Shown here in pieces: positions 8,611-12,255 of a stretch of 12,255 nucleotides of DNA (its first letter is position 1; each line of letters begins with the position of its first letter). Under the pieces are notes generated by a model. The model ran no database searches, was not told the DNA's origin, and worked only from the letters and a program-made list of their open reading frames with translations. Made by a program: the position numbers and the translations under genes. This DNA comes from Pseudomonadota bacterium (GTDB taxonomy: Bacteria > Pseudomonadota > Alphaproteobacteria > Caulobacterales > Aquidulcibacteraceae), in contig JAEWNX010000265.1 in NCBI GenBank assembly GCA_023461135.1, positions 1 through 12,255 on the forward strand. Direction: 5' to 3'.

Positions 8611-10668
8611 CTACCAGATCGTCACGCGTTCTTCCGGCGGCAGATAAAGCGCGTCGCCCGGCTGCACGTTGAACGCTTCGTACCACGCGTCCATGTTCCG
8701 CGACGGTCCGTTGATCCGATAGCGCGCGGGCGAGTGCGGGCCCGTCATCACCTGGTTGCGCAGCGATTGCTCTCGCTGCAGTTGCTTCCTGTGCTGCGCG
8801 CGGCCCATGAAGAAGCGCTGCAATCCGGTCGTGCCTTCCAGCTCCGGCGGCTCGGCGCCGTTCAGCGAAATGCGATACGCGTGCAGCGCCACTTGCAGGC
8901 CGCCGCAATCGCCGATGTTCTCGCCAAGCCCAAGGCGTCCGTTCAAATTCAAGCCCGGCAGCGGCTCGAACTGGCTGTATTGATCCGCCAAGCGATCCGT
9001 CACCGCGCGGAAACGCGTCACATCTTCCGGCAGCCACCAATCGCGCAGCACGCCGCGCGCGTCGGACTTGGCGCCCTGGTCGTCGAAGCCATGACCCATC
9101 TCGTGACCGATGACGCCGCCGATCGCGCCGTAGTTCACGGCGGGGTCCGCATTCGGATCGAACAGCGGCGGCTGTAGATAGCCGGCCGGGAAGACGATCT
9201 CGTTGAACGGCGGATTGTAATACGCGTTCACCGCGTGCGGGACCATAAACCATTCTTCGCGGTCGCTCGGCCGGCCAAGACGCGCCAGATCGTTGTTCCA
9301 GTCCCACATCGCAAAGCGCTGCTGGTTGCCGAACGCATCGCCGGCACGCACCTCGAAGCCTGAATAATCCTTCCAGCGGTCCGGATAGCCGATCTTCGGC
9401 CGGAACGTCGCGAGCTTCTCGCGCGCGAGCACCTTGGTTTCCGCGCTCATCCACGGGCTCTGATCGATGCGCTCGCCATAGGCCCGGCGCATGTTTTCCA
9501 CCAGCTCCAACGCCTGAGCCTTCGTCTCCGGCGGGAAGTGGCGTGCGACATAGAGTTCTCCGACCGCTTCGCCCAACGCGCCGTTCGTGGCCTGGATTGC
9601 GCGCTGCCAGCGGTCGCGCTGGCGCTGCGCGCCATTGAGCTGGCGGCCGAAGAAATCGAAGTTCGCATCGTCGATCGTGCGCGGCAGCACCGCCGCGCGT
9701 GTACGCACGTGATGCCACGCGAGGTAGCTTTTCCATGTCGACACCGGCGTGGAAACTACCAGCCGGCACAGCGGCCCGATCGCGCTCAGCTCGGCGACGA
9801 CGAATTCATTCGCCGCGCTAAGCCCGCGCGCTTCGAAGTGCGCGTCCCACGGATAGGCCGGCGCCAGCGCATAGACTTGCTCGCGCGTCATCAAATTGTA
9901 GGTGCGCTCGCGTTCGCGCCGGTCGGCGACCGGCCAATGCAGGTCGGCGATTTGGCGCTCGACCGCCATGATAGCGCGCGCTTTGTTCGCGGCGCCGCTC
10001 TCGCCGATCAGCGTCAGCATGTTGGCGCATGCCGCTTCGTAACCCTGGCGCAATTCGGGAAACTGGCGATCGTCGCGGCGATAGTATTCGCGCTCGGGCA
10101 GGCCGAGGCCGGCGTGCGTGATCTGCGTCAGGTAGCGATCCGGATTGCCTTCGTCCAAACCGATATAGATCGCGATGGGGAAGGGCGTGCCGGCGCCGGG
10201 TTGGCCGACGAAGCGCACGACATCCTCGTGCGTGCGCAACGCTGCGATTTGCGTCAGCGCCGGCTGGATCGGTTCAAGCCCGCGCGCATCGATGGCGTCC
10301 TGATCGAGATAGGCGTTGTAGTAGTCCGCGATCTTTTGCGCATTCGAGCCGGGCGCGCCGCCCTCGGCGGCGGCTTCCTCGATGATCGCGCGCACGTCGT
10401 GTTCGGCTTTCACCACCAGAATGTCGTTGGTGCCCCAGGTGGTCCGGTCATCGGGGATCGTGTTGGTGTTGAGCCAGGTCCCGTTCACGTACTGATAGAA
10501 ATCGTCGCCCGGCTTCACGCTCGGATCGATAGCCGCCATGTCGATACCGAACGCGCCGATCGCCGGCCGTCCCCGCGGCGCTGCGTTGCTGGAGGACGCG
10601 CCGTTGCCAGTGGCGCAGCCGGCGAGCAGGGCGAGCGAAGATGCGGTAACGGCGCGGCGTGTGAACAT
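8611..10668 (-). CDS. M13-family (neprilysin/PepO-like) zinc metallopeptidase, predicted Tat lipoprotein
   Basis: A 685-residue M13 peptidase from the ATG at 10668. The N-terminus has a twin-arginine pair (M-F-T-R-R-A-V, Arg4-Arg5), a hydrophobic stretch and a lipobox LAGC with Cys18, suggesting Tat export and lipid anchoring. The M13 N-terminal domain begins near GDDFYQYVNGTW. The catalytic core has HEMGH at 522-526 (zinc ligands His522 and His526, general base Glu523), and GENIGD with third ligand Glu583 and supporting Asp587. The substrate-binding NAYYNP segment is also present. The C-terminus ends in Trp, as in neprilysin relatives. M13 enzymes cut short peptides on the amino side of hydrophobic residues. 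The ATG is preferred over an in-frame TTG at 10680 because GGGGA lies five bases before it and the Tat motif starts at once. The next gene upstream, the oxygenase, lies in the same direction 100 bases away, but a hairpin and a promoter candidate separate them. Confidence 0.95.
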   Translation of the reverse strand: MFTRRAVTASSLALLAGCATGNGASSSNAAPRGRPAIGAFGIDMAAIDPSVKPGDDFYQYVNGTWLNTNTIPDDRTTWGTNDILVVKAEHDVRAIIEEAAAEGGAPGSNAQKIADYYNAYLDQDAIDARGLEPIQPALTQIAALRTHEDVVRFVGQPGAGTPFPIAIYIGLDEGNPDRYLTQITHAGLGLPEREYYRRDDRQFPELRQGYEAACANMLTLIGESGAANKARAIMAVERQIADLHWPVADRRERERTYNLMTREQVYALAPAYPWDAHFEARGLSAANEFVVAELSAIGPLCRLVVSTPVSTWKSYLAWHHVRTRAAVLPRTIDDANFDFFGRQLNGAQRQRDRWQRAIQATNGALGEAVGELYVARHFPPETKAQALELVENMRRAYGERIDQSPWMSAETKVLAREKLATFRPKIGYPDRWKDYSGFEVRAGDAFGNQQRFAMWDWNNDLARLGRPSDREEWFMVPHAVNAYYNPPFNEIVFPAGYLQPPLFDPNADPAVNYGAIGGVIGHEMGHGFDDQGAKSDARGVLRDWWLPEDVTRFRAVTDRLADQYSQFEPLPGLNLNGRLGLGENIGDCGGLQVALHAYRISLNGAEPPELEGTTGLQRFFMGRAQHRKQLQREQSLRNQVMTGPHSPARYRINGPSRNMDAWYEAFNVQPGDALYLPPEERVTIW

Positions 10669-10702
10669 GGCTATCCCCAAAAACCCAGGTAGAGTTGGTC
10701 CG

Positions 10703-10732
10703 TTTATCGGCGCAATGGATACAGCGCCTCAA
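10703..10732 (-). promoter_or_regulatory. Candidate promoter for the M13 peptidase gene
   Basis: On the minus strand, TTGAGG (10732-10727) and GATAAA (10708-10703) are separated by 18 bases, each matching four of six consensus positions. Transcription would begin about 25-30 bases before the ATG at 10668, a short, usual leader. The spacing is one base longer than ideal and the boxes are partial, so this is a candidate only. Confidence 0.35.
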
Positions 10733-10749
10733 CCCGGATGAGACGAAGC

Positions 10750-10768
10750 GCCGCCCAGCCGCGGCGGC
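10750..10768 (-). terminator. Hairpin directly after the oxygenase stop codon
   Basis: A perfect 6-bp GC stem (10750-10755 with 10763-10768, 7-base loop) starts at the base after the oxygenase TGA on the minus strand. It is followed by GCTTCGTCTC, not a true T-tract. Its position supports a transcript end separating the oxygenase unit from the M13 gene, whose own promoter candidate lies just beyond. Confidence 0.4.
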
Positions 10769-11941
10769 TCACGCGTGGACGATCAGGCCATAGGAGAGCA
10801 GGCGCGCGGCCAGCGCCTCGGCGTTTTCGCAGTTGAGATCGGCTGGCGTGAAGGCCGGGCCGCTCAACGCGCGCTCCAGCGCCGCGCGGCGGTCTGCCGG
10901 GAAATCCAGATCGCCGCCGGGTGCAATCAGCACAAGCTTGCCGGCATCTTCCGCAATGCGATGCGGCGTGTGCGGCTGCGCATGGAATCGGTCGGTGCTC
11001 GCAACCGGCGCGGACGCATCGCGCACCGCGAAGCGGTTGTCCGCCACGCGAGAGCGGATGAACGTGTCCGCCAGCAGGTCGAGCGCCGGATCGAGTTGTG
11101 CCTCGCGCGCGACGATCTCGGTGAGCTCTCGCAACTTCGCGCGCGCTGCATCCCGGTCGAGATCGCTGCGCGCATAGCCCGCGGGCAAGCTCCTGCGCAG
11201 CGCCGGCGTGCGCAGCGCGACTTCGGACACGGCCTCCAGCATTAGATCGGCCCAGGTGCGCGTGATCAGCCCGACCGTGACATGCAGCGAAGCTTCGCTG
11301 CCGGACGTCATCGCATCGTGCATCAGCCCGCGCGGCACGTAGGCGCAATCGCCGGCCTTCAGCACGAACTCCTGCTTTAGTTCGCCGGGTTCGTATTTGC
11401 CCAGTTCGAACTCTTCGCCGCGGAACGGCGTATCGACCGGCTTCTCATAAAGGCGCCACGCCTTTTCGCCGGCGATCTGCAGCACCAGCACGCAATGATT
11501 GTCGTAGTGCGTCTTGAAGCCCTGCGCGTTCGGCGGCGTCAGATAGAGATTGGTTTGCACGTGCGCGGAGAAGATGTGTTCGAGCGCGCGGCAGAAGCGC
11601 CCGAGCGATGGCTCCAACTGGTGCGCCTGCTGCAGAATGATGGTCGCGCCGCCGCGGTGATGATCCGCCACCGCGCCGCGATCGACATAACCTGACGGGT
11701 CGAGATAATCCGAGCGCATCAGGCGCCGCGAAGCGTCGGCCAGATCGAGTTGCCCTTCGCGCAGATCGATGTTCGTGACCAGCCGGTCCACCGCGTCGAT
11801 GGAAATCAGGCCTTCGAAGCGCGCCGGCTGCGTGTGGTGAACCACCAGCGCTTCGTTCTCATAGATGCGCGCGAAAAAATCCGGGACCCGCTCGGCGCCG
11901 ATCAGATAGCCGAGCGGGTCGTCGAGCCAAGGCTCAGACAT
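10769..11941 (-). CDS. JmjC-like cupin_4 oxygenase (Fe(II)/2-oxoglutarate protein hydroxylase family)
   Basis: A 390-residue soluble protein of the bacterial cupin_4 group related to YcfD and NO66/MINA53, which use Fe(II), O2 and 2-oxoglutarate to hydroxylate Arg or His side chains of ribosomal proteins. The metal triad is visible: His145 and Asp147 in F-K-T-H-Y-D-N-H, and His208 in Y-V-P-R-G-L-M-H. The strand after the triad start (V-L-V-L-Q-I-A-G-E-K-A-W-R-L) matches the family. ASLHVTVGL at 217-225 is typical of NO66-like members. Residues after about 240 form the dimerisation/winged-helix part. The ATG at 11941 has a poor Shine-Dalgarno (AAGTCAG), but the preceding small gene stops only 9 bases upstream, so translational coupling is likely. 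No rplP or rpmA is nearby to suggest a ribosomal target. The real substrate is unknown; the adjacent repeat protein is a candidate. Confidence 0.9.
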   Translation of the reverse strand: MSEPWLDDPLGYLIGAERVPDFFARIYENEALVVHHTQPARFEGLISIDAVDRLVTNIDLREGQLDLADASRRLMRSDYLDPSGYVDRGAVADHHRGGATIILQQAHQLEPSLGRFCRALEHIFSAHVQTNLYLTPPNAQGFKTHYDNHCVLVLQIAGEKAWRLYEKPVDTPFRGEEFELGKYEPGELKQEFVLKAGDCAYVPRGLMHDAMTSGSEASLHVTVGLITRTWADLMLEAVSEVALRTPALRRSLPAGYARSDLDRDAARAKLRELTEIVAREAQLDPALDLLADTFIRSRVADNRFAVRDASAPVASTDRFHAQPHTPHRIAEDAGKLVLIAPGGDLDFPADRRAALERALSGPAFTPADLNCENAEALAARLLSYGLIVHA

Positions 11942-11950
11942 GAAACTGAC

Positions 11951-12255
11951 TTAGCGATCGCTGCCGCGGCCGTAGCCGCCTGCGTCGGCGTTCGAGCCGG
12001 AGTCGGCGTCGCTGATGCCCGTGCGCGATGAGCGACGCGGGCCGCGTCCGTTGCCGCCCGGATCGGCCATCGAGCCGCCGTCGCTGTCGGTATAGCCGGT
12101 GGCGCCGCCGCCGCATCTGCGGCCACGGCCGCCTGGGTCGGCATTTTGTCCGCCATCCGAATCCGAACAGCCGCAGCCGCCGCCGCCGCCGCCGCCGCGC
12201 CCGCGTCCCGCCGGATCGGCGTTCGCGCCGCTGTCGCTGTCAGTGACGCCGGAGC
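11951..12255 (-). CDS. Asp/Gly/Arg-rich tandem-repeat small protein (partial; 5' end outside window)
   Basis: The minus strand is open from the window edge to a TAA at 11951, giving 100 visible residues; the start is outside. I do not recognise a named family. The visible part is four repeats of 25-26 residues (first Asp at residues 5, 31, 56, 82). Each has a core T/S-D-S/A-D-S/G-G-x-N/M-A-D-P/A followed by G-x-G-R. Between cores lie variable links: seven Gly then C-G-C (20-29), R-R-C-G-G-G (45-50) and P-R-R-S-S-R (72-77). There is no membrane segment or hydrophobic core, so it is probably disordered or a modified peptide. The D-x-D-x-G-x-x-x-D spacing also resembles calcium-binding loops. 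It ends 9 bases before the oxygenase ATG, so the two probably share a transcript. That this frame is real is supported by amino-acid repetition that differs in DNA between copies; function is unknown. Confidence 0.75.
   Translation of the reverse strand, partial: SGVTDSDSGANADPAGRGRGGGGGGGCGCSDSDGGQNADPGGRGRRCGGGATGYTDSDGGSMADPGGNGRGPRRSSRTGISDADSGSNADAGGYGRGSDR
11954..12244 (-). repeat. Four tandem 75-78-bp coding repeats (D-x-D-x-G-x-x-A-D / G-x-G-R units)
   Basis: Unit boundaries by translation are 12244-12167, 12166-12092, 12091-12014 and 12013-11954 (last unit short, ending the protein). The cores read DSDSGANADP, DSDGGQNADP, DSDGGSMADP and DADSGSNADA. Core positions are kept while links and many bases differ, so the array is old and held at the protein level rather than a fresh duplication. 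More units may lie beyond the window edge. Confidence 0.85.
12177..12197. repeat. (CCG)7 trinucleotide run encoding seven glycines
   Basis: Seven uninterrupted CCG triplets on the plus strand encode Gly20-Gly26 of the visible repeat protein on the minus strand. Such a run can gain or lose whole triplets by slippage without breaking the frame, changing only the glycine linker length. Confidence 0.9.

Noticed and set aside
8228..9769. 513-codon minus-strand frame across the ruvC/M13 boundary
   Set aside because: It overlaps both well-supported genes and reads as Arg/Ala/Gly-rich shadow with no motif.
9538..10692. 384-codon plus-strand frame opposite the M13 gene
   Set aside because: Shadow of the M13 reading frame; no domain seen and no ribosome-binding site.
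11902..12156. 84-codon minus-strand frame (Ala/Thr/Pro-rich) overlapping the repeat gene and oxygenase start
   Set aside because: The frame with four periodic Asp-Gly-Arg repeats ending just before the oxygenase is far better supported; this one is a shifted reading of the same repeats.
11951..12255. CRISPR array
   Set aside because: The periodicity is of protein-coding units of 75-78 bp with diverged bases, not identical short direct repeats with unique spacers.

Overview
The window reads as chromosomal DNA from a high-GC alphaproteobacterium, probably of the Caulobacterales/Hyphomonadaceae type. The grounds are the strongly G/C-ending codons, the divergent pairing of secA with a secreted parvulin-type isomerase, and the many exported or membrane proteins. 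This placement is inference; no rRNA or tRNA is present to fix it. Nine protein-coding genes fill nearly all of the window. No transposase, CRISPR array, tRNA or rRNA was seen.

Layout: (1) 1-753, minus: a lipoprotein parvulin-type peptidyl-prolyl isomerase, cut by the left window edge. (2) 754-986: a 233-bp divergent control region with an inverted repeat and a TTGACA box. (3) 987-3695, plus: secA, complete, with the C-terminal zinc-binding tail. (4) 3824-5374, plus: a TIR-domain protein fused to about six membrane helices, the best candidate for an immune or cell-death effector. (5) 5387-6790, minus: an exported M20 metallopeptidase. (6) 6867-8114, plus: an O-antigen ligase/ExoQ-like polymerase, whose stop overlaps the start of (7) ruvC, 8111-8608, plus. 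(8) 8611-10668, minus: a predicted Tat-exported lipoprotein M13 (neprilysin-like) peptidase. (9) 10769-11941, minus: a JmjC-like cupin_4 Fe(II)/2-oxoglutarate oxygenase. (10) 11951-12255, minus: the 3' end of a small Asp/Gly/Arg-rich tandem-repeat protein, lying 9 bp upstream of the oxygenase start.

Most genes concern the cell envelope: protein export (SecA), folding after export (parvulin), periplasmic or surface peptidases (M20, M13) and polysaccharide assembly (Wzy/ExoQ-like). RuvC is the one DNA-repair gene, and here it is not followed by ruvA or ruvB.

The most unusual feature is at the right end. A small protein made of four 25-26-residue repeats around a D-x-D-x-G-x-x-A-D core and a G-x-G-R end appears to share an operon with a protein/peptide hydroxylase family enzyme. 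This could be a substrate-modifier pair (a repeat-type modified peptide), but the hypothesis rests on gene order and composition only. The TIR-membrane fusion is the second point of interest.
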